Assembly: GCF_947496075.1 (NCBI RefSeq)
Contig: NZ_CANMBJ010000006.1
Span: 357,001-421,000, forward strand
Length of the DNA stretch: 64,000 bases
From: an uncultured Tateyamaria sp.
GTDB taxonomy: Bacteria > Pseudomonadota > Alphaproteobacteria > Rhodobacterales > Rhodobacteraceae
Direction of reading: 5' to 3'
This document shows positions 44,865 through 53,115 of the stretch, piece after piece (the first letter of the stretch is position 1; each line of letters begins with the position of its first letter). The notes beneath the pieces were generated by a model that had not been told where the DNA came from, ran no database searches, and was given only the letters and a program-made list of their open reading frames with translations. A program made the translations under genes and the position numbers.

Positions 44865-46325
44865 ATGACCAAGGTGATCAAAGGTGGGATGGTCTGCACA
44901 GCGGACCGGACCTGGAAAGCCGATGTGCTGATTGAGGGTGAGACCATCAAGCAGATCGGCGAGGACTTGGTGGGCGACGAGTATATCGACGCCGAAGGTG
45001 CCTACGTCATTCCCGGCGGGATCGACCCGCATACGCATCTTGAGATGCCCTTTATGGGCACCACTGCTGCCGAGACATTCGAGTCCGGCACATGGGCTGC
45101 GGCGGTCGGTGGGACCACTATGATCGTGGACTTCTGCCTGCCGGGTGCCGATGGGTCCATCAAGAACGCAATCAACGAATGGCACCGCAAGTCTGCGCCG
45201 CAGATTTGCTCGGACGTTGGCTATCACATGGCCATCACCGGTTGGGACGAGAGCATCTTCAACGAAATGAAGGATGCCGTCGATATGGGTGTGAATTCCT
45301 TCAAGCATTTCATGGCCTACAAGGGGGCCTTGATGATCGAGGATGACGAGATGTTCGCGTCCTTCAAGCGTTGCGCCGAGTTGGGCGCGCTACCCATGGT
45401 TCATGCCGAGAATGGCGATCTGGTGGCCGAGATGCAGCAGAAGTATTTCGATCAGGGGATCACGGGGCCGGAGGGCCACGCCTATTCTCGCCCACCCGAG
45501 TTTGAGGGTGAGGCGGCCAACCGCGCCATTACGATCGCCGACGCGGCGGGCGTGCCGCTTTACATCGTACACGTGTCTTGCGAGCAGGCGCACGAGGCGA
45601 TCCGCCGGGCGCGGCAGAAGGGTATGCGTGTCTATGGCGAGCCGCTGATCCAGTTCCTGACGCTGGATGAGAGCGAGTATTTCAACACCGATTGGGACCA
45701 CGCTGCCCGTCGTGTAATGTCGCCGCCCTTCCGGTCGAAGGACCACCAGGATTCGCTTTGGGCCGGTCTGCAGGCTGGATCGCTGCAGGTCGTAGCTACA
45801 GACCACGCCGCCTTCAACACAGAGCAGAAACGCGCAGGCCGTGACGATTTCCGGATCATTCCGAACGGCTCGAACGGGCTGGAGGAACGGTTGGCCGTGC
45901 TCTGGACAGAAGGGGTGGAGACGGGACGGCTGACGCCCAACGAATTCGTTGCTGTGACCTCGACCAACGTGGCCAAGATCCTGAATATCTATCCCAAGAA
46001 GGGTGCGCTGGTCGAAGGCGCGGATGCCGATGTTGTGGTATGGGATCCGAAGATCACCAAGACGATCTCGCCCGCCAACCACCACTCGGTGCTGGATTAC
46101 AACGTGTTCGACGGGTTCGAGGTGACGGCGCAGTCGCGCTATACGCTGAGCCGGGGTGAGGTGATTTGGGCGTGGGGTCAGAACTCTCAACCGTCCCCCG
46201 GCCGGGGCAAGTTCGTGCCGCGCCCTGCATTCCCGTCGGCGTCGGTGGCGCTGTCGAAGTGGAAGGCGCTGACGGCGCCCAAGATGATCGAACGCGATCC
46301 GCTGAACATTCCGGCGGGGATTTGA
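44865..46325 (+). CDS. hydA: Dihydropyrimidinase (D-hydantoinase)
   Basis: The 486-residue enzyme of the cyclic amidohydrolase superfamily has the metal-site motif GGIDPHTHLEMPF near residues 47-59 and the carbamylated Lys in VNSFKHFMAYKGA near 145-157. It also has VHVSCEQAHEAI and the late metal Asp in VVATDHAAFN. It opens dihydrouracil or dihydrothymine to the N-carbamoyl-beta-amino acid, between PreTA and the amidohydrolase. ATG 44865 follows GGGAGAACTGAC. Its TGA overlaps the start of the DUF1877-like gene (TGATG). Confidence 0.96.
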   Translation: MTKVIKGGMVCTADRTWKADVLIEGETIKQIGEDLVGDEYIDAEGAYVIPGGIDPHTHLEMPFMGTTAAETFESGTWAAAVGGTTMIVDFCLPGADGSIKNAINEWHRKSAPQICSDVGYHMAITGWDESIFNEMKDAVDMGVNSFKHFMAYKGALMIEDDEMFASFKRCAELGALPMVHAENGDLVAEMQQKYFDQGITGPEGHAYSRPPEFEGEAANRAITIADAAGVPLYIVHVSCEQAHEAIRRARQKGMRVYGEPLIQFLTLDESEYFNTDWDHAARRVMSPPFRSKDHQDSLWAGLQAGSLQVVATDHAAFNTEQKRAGRDDFRIIPNGSNGLEERLAVLWTEGVETGRLTPNEFVAVTSTNVAKILNIYPKKGALVEGADADVVVWDPKITKTISPANHHSVLDYNVFDGFEVTAQSRYTLSRGEVIWAWGQNSQPSPGRGKFVPRPAFPSASVALSKWKALTAPKMIERDPLNIPAGI

Positions 46326-46765
46326 TGGGAATCAGAACGACGCTCTATTCCGTTTCGCGCGAAATGGCTTTGGCACTTATAAATGACGGCGATCCCGGGT
46401 TCGAAGCAGACGCCCAATTAGACCTTGATAAGTCCGCACCTGTGTTGGGTCATTTGATCGGTGCCGATCCCGGCAGGCGCGGACTTTATACCTCGGATTG
46501 TATTGAGATTGCGGACGCCGCACTGAGGGGGTTCTTACCTGAGGATGTGGCCATGCTATTGCGTCGAATGAAAGACGTGCCGGTGATGGAAAGGTTGGCT
46601 TCTGCCGACTGGGATGCGGAAATCGCTGGCAAGATCTATCCTTTTGAAACTGGCACCAATCCATCCGATGGGGCGCAGCACATTCAGCAATTTGTCCAGG
46701 GGTTCGAGGACTTTGTCGCCGGTTTGGTCGATCAGGAGCGCGGTATGATCACTGTGGAGATTTAG
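46325..46765 (+). CDS. DUF1877 (YfbM-like) protein, coupled to dihydropyrimidinase
   Basis: The 146-residue protein begins MGIRTTLYSVSREMALALINDGD and contains LDLDKSAPVLGHLIGAD, matching the DUF1877 pattern of an N-terminal fold followed by a conserved LDxDKxWxxLHxLL-type segment. The later region YPFETGTNPSDGAQHIQQFVQGFEDFVAGL also fits. Function of the family is unknown. The ATG shares a base with the dihydropyrimidinase stop (TGATG), so translation is coupled. Five bases separate its stop from the ABC ATPase start. Confidence 0.7.
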   Translation: MGIRTTLYSVSREMALALINDGDPGFEADAQLDLDKSAPVLGHLIGADPGRRGLYTSDCIEIADAALRGFLPEDVAMLLRRMKDVPVMERLASADWDAEIAGKIYPFETGTNPSDGAQHIQQFVQGFEDFVAGLVDQERGMITVEI

Positions 46766-46770
46766 GGGAC

Positions 46771-47544
46771 ATGACTGTCATCTCCGCCCAAGACCTCGAT
46801 TTGACCTTTCAAACCAACGACGGTCCGGTCCATGCGCTCAAGGGCGTGTCGCTGGACATCGAGAAGGGCGATTTCGTCTCCTTCATCGGTCCATCGGGTT
46901 GTGGCAAGACCACGTTTCTGCGCTGCATGGCGGACCTCGAACAACCTACTGGCGGCTCCATCACGGTCAATGGCACGACACCGGAGGAAGCGCGCAAGGC
47001 GCGGGCCTATGGCTATGTGTTTCAGGCGGCGGGGCTGTACCCGTGGCGGACCATTGGGCGGAACATCTCGCTGCCTTTGGAGATCATGGGCTATTCCAGG
47101 GCCGAGCAAGCCGAGCGGGTGGCGCGGACTTTGGAGCTGGTTGAACTGTCGGGGTTCGAGAAGAAGTTTCCGTGGCAGCTATCTGGCGGTATGCAGCAAC
47201 GCGCGTCGATTGCGCGGGCGCTGGCCTTTGACGCAGACATATTGCTGATGGACGAACCCTTTGGCGCGCTGGACGAGATCGTGCGTGATCACCTGAACGA
47301 GCAGCTTTTGCAGCTTTGGGCCAGGACAGAGAAGACCATCGCCTTTGTCACCCACTCAATCCCAGAGGCGGTGTACCTGTCGACCAAGATCGTGGTGATG
47401 TCGCCCCGGCCCGGTCGGATCACGGATGTGATTGAAAGCACATTGCCGCGTGAGCGTCCGCTGGATATTCGCGAAACGCCGGAGTTTCTGGAGATTGCGC
47501 ACCGGGTGCGGGATGGGCTGCGGGCGGGGCATGCCTATGATTGA
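46771..47544 (+). CDS. ABC transporter ATP-binding protein, NitT/TauT-type
   Basis: The 257-residue ATPase has Walker A GPSGCGKTTF near residues 39-48, signature LSGGMQQRASIARAL and Walker B ILLMDEPFGALDE. The THSIPEAVYLSTKIVVMSPRPGRI segment is typical of the nitrate/sulfonate/taurine and HMP transporter group. It forms a transporter with the two permeases and binding protein downstream. The position after the dihydropyrimidinase operon suggests uptake of a pyrimidine or related compound. Confidence 0.93.
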   Translation: MTVISAQDLDLTFQTNDGPVHALKGVSLDIEKGDFVSFIGPSGCGKTTFLRCMADLEQPTGGSITVNGTTPEEARKARAYGYVFQAAGLYPWRTIGRNISLPLEIMGYSRAEQAERVARTLELVELSGFEKKFPWQLSGGMQQRASIARALAFDADILLMDEPFGALDEIVRDHLNEQLLQLWARTEKTIAFVTHSIPEAVYLSTKIVVMSPRPGRITDVIESTLPRERPLDIRETPEFLEIAHRVRDGLRAGHAYD

Positions 47545-47564
47545 TCTGGGACCCTTGGCAAAAC

Positions 47565-47600
47565 GACCCTCCGGGGGCGGTTTATCCGGCGAAATGAAGC
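47565..47600 (+). repeat. Dispersed intergenic repeat A, copy 3 (divergent)
   Basis: GACCCTCCGGGGGCGG is followed by TTTATCCGGCGAAATGAAGC. The layout matches the copies at 14403 and 31291, with several substitutions. It lies between the ATPase gene and the first permease gene, ending 11 bases before the permease start. Confidence 0.65.
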
Positions 47601-47610
47601 AGGGGATCGT

Positions 47611-48546
47611 TTGATGCGATCCGTGCTCCCTGTCCTGACCGTTTTGGCCGTTATCGTGGGCATCTGGTATCTGGCCGTGGCTCCCATGAATGTACGCGTG
47701 GCCTTGGATCAGGTCGAGCGGGCAGGCGAGGTGGTTGTGCCTGAGGGGTCCGTACCGCGGCGCGAGGTGTCGGTCTGGCAGCTGATGCTGAACAATTCCG
47801 AACATGTCGGGCTGGGCTATGCGCTTGACCGTCCACGCCTTCCAACGCCTGCGCAGGTGGGACAGGAGTTGTGGAAGACTACGGGTGCCATGATTGCCAA
47901 AGGCCGGCCATGGTCCAAACGTGGGCTGATTTATCATGGCTGGATTACCTTGCAGTCAACGCTTTGGGGCTTTGCCCTTGGGACGCTTCTGGGCATCTTG
48001 GGGGCGGTGGCCATTGTCTATTCCCGCACGGCACAGCTGAGTCTGATGCCTTGGGCCATCATCAGTCAAACCATCCCCATCGTGGCACTGGCACCAATGA
48101 TCATCGTTTTGTCGAGCCAGGTGGGGATTGAGGGGCGTGGTGTGCCCAAGGCCATCATCTCGGCGTACTTATGTTTTTTCCCTGTGCTGGTGGGCATGGT
48201 GAAGGGGCTGCGCGCGCCGGAAACGTCCCAGCTGGACCTGCTTCGAACCTACAACGCCAGCGGTTTGCAGAGTTTTCTACGCCTGCGCCTACCGGCTTCG
48301 GTGCCGTATTTGTTCACCTCTCTCAAAGTCGGTATCGCAGCGGCGCTGGTTGGTACCATCGTGGGCGAGCTGCCGACGGGGGCCATCAGCGGTCTTGGCG
48401 CACGCATCCTGATCGGGGACCAGTTCGGCACGCCTCTGGCCATCTGGTCGGCGCTGTTTGCGGCGGCTGTTCTGGCGGGCGCTTTGGTCACTCTGCTGGA
48501 CGCGATACAGCGTGTCACGCTGAAGCGCATGGGGATGGCCACATGA
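47611..48546 (+). CDS. ABC transporter permease 1, NitT/TauT-type
   Basis: The 311-residue permease has an N-terminal membrane anchor (VLPVLTVLAVIVGIWYLAV) and a periplasmic segment. The BPD-type membrane domain follows, with FALGTLLGILGAVAIVYSR and the ATPase-contact EAA-like loop near LLRTYNASGLQSFLRLRLPASVPYLFTSLKVG. The periplasmic insert of ~90 residues near the N-terminus is longer than usual for the family. ATG 47611 is used; the 3' end overlaps the next permease by ATGA. Confidence 0.9.
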   Translation: MMRSVLPVLTVLAVIVGIWYLAVAPMNVRVALDQVERAGEVVVPEGSVPRREVSVWQLMLNNSEHVGLGYALDRPRLPTPAQVGQELWKTTGAMIAKGRPWSKRGLIYHGWITLQSTLWGFALGTLLGILGAVAIVYSRTAQLSLMPWAIISQTIPIVALAPMIIVLSSQVGIEGRGVPKAIISAYLCFFPVLVGMVKGLRAPETSQLDLLRTYNASGLQSFLRLRLPASVPYLFTSLKVGIAAALVGTIVGELPTGAISGLGARILIGDQFGTPLAIWSALFAAAVLAGALVTLLDAIQRVTLKRMGMAT

Positions 48547-49382
48547 GTTGGCTGATCCTTGCGCTGCTGGTCTGGCTAGGCGGCTGGGCGTTGAACAACT
48601 GGTTGGCTCATCGTGGCGACAACCGGGCGGTTCGGATAGCCATCCCGGTGATTTTTGGTTTGACGCTATTGGTCATATGGGAGGCGCTGGTGCGTGGCTT
48701 CGGCATCTCGCCCGTGATCCTGCCCGCGCCCTCGACCGTGGCGCAGACCTTTGCCGCCTCCACCGACATTCTGTGGATCGATTTTGGGCAAACCGTGGTC
48801 AAGGGCGCGCTGCGCGGCTTTGCCATCGGGGCAATCGCGGCCTTTGTCGCGGCGGTCCTGATCGACCGGTCTGCTTTTCTGACGCGGGGCCTGCTGCCTA
48901 TCGGCAACTTCGTTGCGGCTTTGCCCATTGTTGGCATCGCGCCGATCATGGTGAACTGGTTTGGTTTCGACTGGCAGTCGAAGGCAGCGGTTGTGGTGGT
49001 CATGGTCTTCTTTCCGATCCTTGTGAACACCGTGCAAGGATTGAACGAAGCCTCGGCCATGCAACGCGATCTGATGCGGACATATGCAGCCGGATACTGG
49101 CAAACCCTGTTCCGCCTGAGATTGCCCGCGGCAATGCCGTTCGTTTTCAACGGTCTGAAAATCGCCACCACGCTGGCCCTGATCGGGGCCATCGTTGCCG
49201 AATATTTCGGCTCCCCTACACGCGGTATGGGTTTCCGCATCTCGACCGGCGTGGGAAGCTTGAGCATCGACCTTGTCTGGGCTGAGATCGCGGTGGCCGC
49301 TTTGGCGGGGACGGCATTCTATGGCATCGTGGCCTGGATCGAAAAGCGGGTGACCTTTTGGCACCCGTCACAACGCGGATAA
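48543..49382 (+). CDS. ABC transporter permease 2, NitT/TauT-type
   Basis: The 279-residue permease has about six membrane segments and the EAA-type loop QRDLMRTYAAGYWQTLFRLRLPAAMPFVFNGLKI. ATG 48543 overlaps the stop of permease 1 (ATGA), so longer upstream frames are rejected. It is likely to pair with permease 1 as a heterodimer. The binding protein gene follows 27 bases later. Confidence 0.91.
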   Translation: MSWLILALLVWLGGWALNNWLAHRGDNRAVRIAIPVIFGLTLLVIWEALVRGFGISPVILPAPSTVAQTFAASTDILWIDFGQTVVKGALRGFAIGAIAAFVAAVLIDRSAFLTRGLLPIGNFVAALPIVGIAPIMVNWFGFDWQSKAAVVVVMVFFPILVNTVQGLNEASAMQRDLMRTYAAGYWQTLFRLRLPAAMPFVFNGLKIATTLALIGAIVAEYFGSPTRGMGFRISTGVGSLSIDLVWAEIAVAALAGTAFYGIVAWIEKRVTFWHPSQRG

Positions 49383-49409
49383 AAAACTGTAATCACCTTG
49401 GAGGGTATC

Positions 49410-50402
49410 ATGAAGATCAAAGCAACATTCGGAGCCGCGGCACTATCGCTCGTCGCCGGTGCAGCCATGGCGGCAGATGACGTCACGCTGCAACTGAAGT
49501 GGGTCACTCAAGCCCAGTTCGCGGGCTACTATGTGGCGCTGGAAAAAGGGTTCTATGGTGAGGAAGACCTGAACGTCACCGTCAAGCCTGGCGGTCCTGA
49601 CATCGCGCCCACACAGGTGCTGGCCGGTGGCGGCGCTGATGTGACGGTGGAGTGGATGCCAGCCGCCCTGGCTGCCCGTGAAAAGGGCCTGCCGATGGTG
49701 AACATCGCGCAACCGTTCAAGTCGTCCGGTATGATGCTGACCTGCCGCAAGGATGCGGGTGTCGAAACCACCGAAGACTTCCCGGGCAAGACGCTGGGTG
49801 TCTGGTTCTTTGGCAACGAATTCCCGTTCCTGTCGTGGATGAGCCAGCTTGAGATCCCGACCGATGGATCGGATGCAGGTGTCGAAGTGCTGAAACAGGG
49901 CTTTAACGTCGACCCGATCCTGAACGGGCAGGCGGCGTGCGTCTCCACCATGACCTACAACGAGTATTGGCAGGTGATCGACGCAGGACTGTCGCCCGAC
50001 GATCTGACCGTGTTCAAATACGAAGATAATGGCGTCGCAACGCTCGAAGACGGGCTCTATGTGCTTGAGGAGAACCTCACTGACCCCGCTTTTGAAGACA
50101 AGATGGTCCGTTTTGTCCGTGCCTCGATGAAAGGCTGGAAATACGCAGAAGAGAACCCGGACGAGGCCGCCGAGATCGTGTTGGAATATGATGAGACCGG
50201 GGCCCAGACCGAAAAGCATCAAAAGCGTATGATGGGTGAAGTGGCCAAGCTGACTGCGGGCTCGAATGGTGCGCTTTTGCCAGCAGATTACGAGCGCACC
50301 GTGCAGTCGCTGCTGTCGGGCGGGTCGGACCCTGTGATTTCCGCAGCACCCGAGGGTGCGTGGACGCATCAGATCACCGACAAGGCGCTTGGCGGGTCCT
50401 AA
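49410..50402 (+). CDS. ABC substrate-binding protein, NMT1/THI5-like
   Basis: The 330-residue protein has a signal peptide (MKIKATFGAAALSLVAGAAMA). The NMT1/THI5 fold begins VTLQLKWVTQAQFAGYYVALEKGFYGEEDL and continues with VKPGGPDIAPTQVLAGGGADVTVEW. Family members bind thiamine pyrimidine precursors (HMP, formyl-aminopyrimidine) or other small molecules. ATG 49410 follows GGAGGGTATC. Because the transporter is in the pyrimidine-degradation operon, a pyrimidine base or dihydropyrimidine is the likeliest ligand, but this is inferred. A strong terminator follows directly. Confidence 0.9.
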   Translation: MKIKATFGAAALSLVAGAAMAADDVTLQLKWVTQAQFAGYYVALEKGFYGEEDLNVTVKPGGPDIAPTQVLAGGGADVTVEWMPAALAAREKGLPMVNIAQPFKSSGMMLTCRKDAGVETTEDFPGKTLGVWFFGNEFPFLSWMSQLEIPTDGSDAGVEVLKQGFNVDPILNGQAACVSTMTYNEYWQVIDAGLSPDDLTVFKYEDNGVATLEDGLYVLEENLTDPAFEDKMVRFVRASMKGWKYAEENPDEAAEIVLEYDETGAQTEKHQKRMMGEVAKLTAGSNGALLPADYERTVQSLLSGGSDPVISAAPEGAWTHQITDKALGGS

Positions 50403-50411
50403 GAACAGTAT

Positions 50412-50442
50412 CCGGGCCACCCTATCTCGGGTGGCCCGGTTT
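50412..50442 (+). terminator. Rho-independent terminator after the pyrimidine/ABC operon
   Basis: CCGGGCCACCC (50412-50422) pairs perfectly with GGGTGGCCCGG (50429-50439), an 11-bp stem with a 6-base loop, followed by TTTC. It closes the operon 10 bases after the binding-protein stop. Confidence 0.82.
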
Positions 50443-50534
50443 CGCCGACGGTGGTCCGTCATGCGATATGTCAATCCCGGTGCTCTGCCTGTGCGCTAGC
50501 CTGAACGGGTCAGCACAGGAAAAGGGAGAAGACC

Positions 50535-50735
50535 ATGTCAGTCGCACGAGTGACCGAAATCATCGCCAGTTCCAACTCCAGTTTTGAAGACGCGGTAGAG
50601 CAGGGTGTGAAACGTGCCTGCGAGACGCTGAAAAATGTCGAGGGCGCGTGGGTTCAGGACCAGAAAGCCATTGTCCAGGACGGCAAGATCGCTGAATACC
50701 GGGTGAATCTGAAGGTGACATTCATCCTGCAGTGA
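50535..50735 (+). CDS. Dodecin family flavin-binding protein
   Basis: The 66-residue protein has the dodecin pattern: SVARVTEIIASSNSSFEDAVEQGVKRACETLKNVEGAWVQDQKAIVQDGKIAEYRVNLKVTFIL with the aromatic Trp of VEGAWV that stacks on flavin. Dodecins form twelve-subunit shells that store riboflavin or its derivatives or coenzyme A. ATG 50535 follows AAAGGGAGAAGACC. It is flanked by terminators on both sides and so is monocistronic. Confidence 0.93.
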   Translation: MSVARVTEIIASSNSSFEDAVEQGVKRACETLKNVEGAWVQDQKAIVQDGKIAEYRVNLKVTFILQ

Positions 50736-50760
50736 CACGGGGTTTCACGCGCAACAAAAC

Positions 50761-50786
50761 GGCCAGCCTTCGGGTTGGCCTTTTTT
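50761..50786 (+). terminator. Rho-independent terminator of the dodecin gene
   Basis: GGCCAGCC-TTCG-GGTTGGCC (50761-50780) is an 8-bp stem (with one G-U pair in RNA) and a UUCG tetraloop followed by six T. Confidence 0.92.
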
Positions 50787-50853
50787 GTCGCACAATGTGG
50801 ACTTGATCGGTGTGTGCTCCATCTCGTCACCCAACAAACGGAGCGCGCATCAC

Positions 50854-51117
50854 ATGACACACATGGAAAACCTGCAACCGAACCTTGATGAACAAGCACG
50901 TCAGGACGCCCGATATAATGCGGCACTGACGTCAATCAATCGGGCCAAGATGGAGCGGGAGCGCCAAGGATACATCGTGATGTCGGCCGCGATGAACTAT
51001 GGCGAAGGTGCGCTTGGCGACGGCCGGTTTGGCAAGGTCAGTCACGCGGCAAAGCTGTTCATGATCGCGTTTACATGCGCGCTGCCCGTGGTGTTTGTTT
51101 GGGCATATCTGCTCTAG
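50854..51117 (+). CDS. Hypothetical small membrane protein, 87 aa
   Basis: No family recognised. ATG 50854 (MTHMENLQPNLDEQARQDA) is ten bases after GGAG and is preferred over an upstream in-frame start. The N-terminal ~60 residues are polar and helical, and one C-terminal membrane segment (LFMIAFTCALPVVFVWAYLL) ends the protein. A tail anchor with a cytoplasmic domain is likely. It follows the dodecin terminator and converges with the NDUFS4-like gene 43 bases later. Confidence 0.68.
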   Translation: MTHMENLQPNLDEQARQDARYNAALTSINRAKMERERQGYIVMSAAMNYGEGALGDGRFGKVSHAAKLFMIAFTCALPVVFVWAYLL

Positions 51118-51160
51118 TCCACGCCTCGGATCGTTCGAGCGTGATGCTATTGAGCAAACG

Positions 51161-51472
51161 CTAGTGCGTCCAAGTCCCGCGCCGGTTGGTCGCGAAGTTT
51201 TCGCCATATCCGCCGGGACGGATATTTGCCTTGCGCTTGTTGGGCTCCTGGACCTGAGCGTCGATGCCATGTTCCTTGGCGTAGTCCAGTGCAGCCTCTT
51301 TCGTGTCAAATGACATACTCACCTGCGCCTGTGTGTCCGAAGACGACGTCCAGCCCATCAACGGATCCACTGACCGGGCAGACGCCGGTGCAAATTCCAG
51401 CACCCAGTGCTTGGTCTTGGCTGTACCAGACGACATAGCCGTCTTGGCTGGCTGGTAGATGCGTGCGCGCAT
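51161..51472 (-). CDS. NDUFS4-like ETC complex I subunit
   Basis: The 103-residue protein begins [27 protein letters not shown] and contains [34 protein letters not shown], the conserved block of the accessory complex I subunit NDUFS4 (18 kDa). The C-terminus [13 protein letters not shown] also fits. In alphaproteobacteria the gene usually stands apart from the nuo cluster, as here. ATG 51472 follows GGAGAACCAAA and matches the family N-terminus; longer frames are rejected. It stabilises the NADH-binding arm of complex I in known systems. Confidence 0.92.
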   Translation of the reverse strand: MRARIYQPAKTAMSSGTAKTKHWVLEFAPASARSVDPLMGWTSSSDTQAQVSMSFDTKEAALDYAKEHGIDAQVQEPNKRKANIRPGGYGENFATNRRGTWTH

Positions 51473-51787
51473 TTTGGTTCTCCGGCAATCGACAGCACAC
51501 ATATCGTCAATCGAACGCCACAGGGCAAGGTGTGATTTCGCCTCACCACGCAGGTCCGAGGTGACATTTGCATAGAATGGCGGCGCGGCCCAGACCGCTG
51601 CGGACATTGCCCGCGCTGCCGTCGAAAAGCGACTGGGACGCAAGTAAAAAACGCTCGCGAATACGACGGCCGATAACAGATCGCTCAAAGTTCAGACGGG
51701 CATTTTGCAGCGTCGGGAGGCGAAGTTGAAGGCGGACAGCCTGCAAATTTGAATCCGACTTGGCTTACCGCCGACACCGATTGAACC

Positions 51788-51819
51788 GTCACAATTGTGA
51801 CAGTGCTGGCAATTGTGAC
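51788..51819. promoter_or_regulatory. Palindrome plus direct repeat upstream of the class III cyclase
   Basis: GTCACAATTGTGAC at 51788-51801 is a perfect 14-bp palindrome. Its right arm CAATTGTGAC recurs at 51810-51819, 18 bases away on the same face. The pair lies 50-80 bases before the cyclase start and 300 bases from the divergent NDUFS4-like gene. It resembles an operator for a dimeric regulator binding two sites. Confidence 0.6.
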
Positions 51820-51868
51820 GAGTGACGCCAGACCTTGCGTTATCCATTGACTGCTCCACCTTTGCACA

Positions 51869-53020
51869 ATGGCTTGGAACGCTGAACCGCATCTCAACTG
51901 GATCCTGACCCATGGTCGCATGAAAGGTCTTCAGGTCCTTGTTGACGGTCTTGGCCTGCGGTTGCGGGATGAAGGGATGGCGTTGATGCGCGTGCGGCTT
52001 GGGATGCGGACAACACATCCTTTGACTGCTGCGCTCAGTTTTCTTTGGGAACATGGTGGTGGTCCCATCGTCCAGTTCACAGCGCCGCAAGGGCTGGAGA
52101 CGCGATCCTCCTATGTGGGCAGTCCGATGGAATATATCGGGCAGACCCGAAAACCGTTCCGGCGCAGCCTTCGGGAACCACTCGGGCCAGAGGATCACGT
52201 CGTGTTGCACGAATTGCAGCGTCGCGGGGGGACAGACTATTATGGTGTTCCGCTCGATTTCGTTGAGGGGGCCGGGGGCATCTTGATGCTGGTGTCCGAA
52301 GACCCGGAGGGGTTTACTGAGGATGATATCGTTCTGATTGATACGCTCGCGACGGCCATTGCCCCGATTGCCGAGGCGCACGGCAATTTCCATCTCGCGA
52401 CGGCCATTGCCCAAAGCTACCTCGGCCCGCGAACCGGTCAACGTGTGCTGAACGGCCAGATCACCCGAGGTGATATCGAACAGACTGAAGCGGCCATTCT
52501 TTTTTCGGACATTCGCGGGTGGACCGCGCTGAATACAACCCAATCAGCCGAGCACGCCCTCGACGTGGCCAACCGCTATTTCGAAGTCATGTCAGATGCC
52601 ATCGACAACAACGATGGCGAAATTCTGAAGTTTCTGGGTGACGGTGTGCTGGCTCTCTTTCCCTCGGATGGGACTGACGCGGGGCAGGTGAAGGCTTGCC
52701 GTCAGGCGATCAGTGCCGCCCATGCGGCCCTTGGCATTGCAAAGCTTGCCGATTTGCCAGTGCCCTTTGGCACAGGCATCCATTATGGAGCGTTGCTTTA
52801 TGGCAATGTGGGTGCGCGCGAGCGGATCGATTTTACTATATTGGGCCAGTCGGTGAATATCGCCAGCCGGGTCGAGGCGTTTTGCGGACGCTTGGACGAA
52901 CCGGTGCTGATCTCTGCCCCGGTGGCCCGCATCGCCGGGGTAGCCACACGCCATGTCGGCACCGAAGTGTTGAAAGGGATGGACGCTCCGATGGCGTTGC
53001 ACGCCCCGATCGGAATTTGA
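51869..53020 (+). CDS. Class III adenylate/guanylate cyclase domain protein
   Basis: The 383-residue protein has an N-terminal GAF-like region (residues ~1-190) and a C-terminal cyclase homology domain. AILFSDIRGWTALN near 211-224 and DGEILKFLGDGVLALFP near 249-265 hold the two metal-binding Asp residues (the Asp of FSDIRG and the Asp of LGDGVLA). GTGIHYGALLYGNVGARERIDFTILGQSVNIASRVE carries the conserved VNxxxR-type segment. It would form cAMP or cGMP in the cytosol. The N-terminal domain presumably senses a signal, which is unknown. A palindrome and repeat precede it. Confidence 0.92.
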   Translation: MAWNAEPHLNWILTHGRMKGLQVLVDGLGLRLRDEGMALMRVRLGMRTTHPLTAALSFLWEHGGGPIVQFTAPQGLETRSSYVGSPMEYIGQTRKPFRRSLREPLGPEDHVVLHELQRRGGTDYYGVPLDFVEGAGGILMLVSEDPEGFTEDDIVLIDTLATAIAPIAEAHGNFHLATAIAQSYLGPRTGQRVLNGQITRGDIEQTEAAILFSDIRGWTALNTTQSAEHALDVANRYFEVMSDAIDNNDGEILKFLGDGVLALFPSDGTDAGQVKACRQAISAAHAALGIAKLADLPVPFGTGIHYGALLYGNVGARERIDFTILGQSVNIASRVEAFCGRLDEPVLISAPVARIAGVATRHVGTEVLKGMDAPMALHAPIGI

Positions 53021-53115
53021 CCGCTACCGATTATTGTGGTCCGAGTGTCCACTCCTGTCACGAACTGGCAGCAGTGCCCCTTGCATCAGGACACGTGCAC
53101 AACAGATAAACGTGC

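Noticed and set aside
50412-50442. A riboswitch at the end of the transporter operon
   Set aside because: The structure is a single 11-bp hairpin with a short T-rich tail directly after the last gene, which fits a terminator.
53021-53115. A LexA box upstream of uvrB
   Set aside because: I looked for GTTC/GAAC pairs with 7-base spacing and found no convincing match in this interval.
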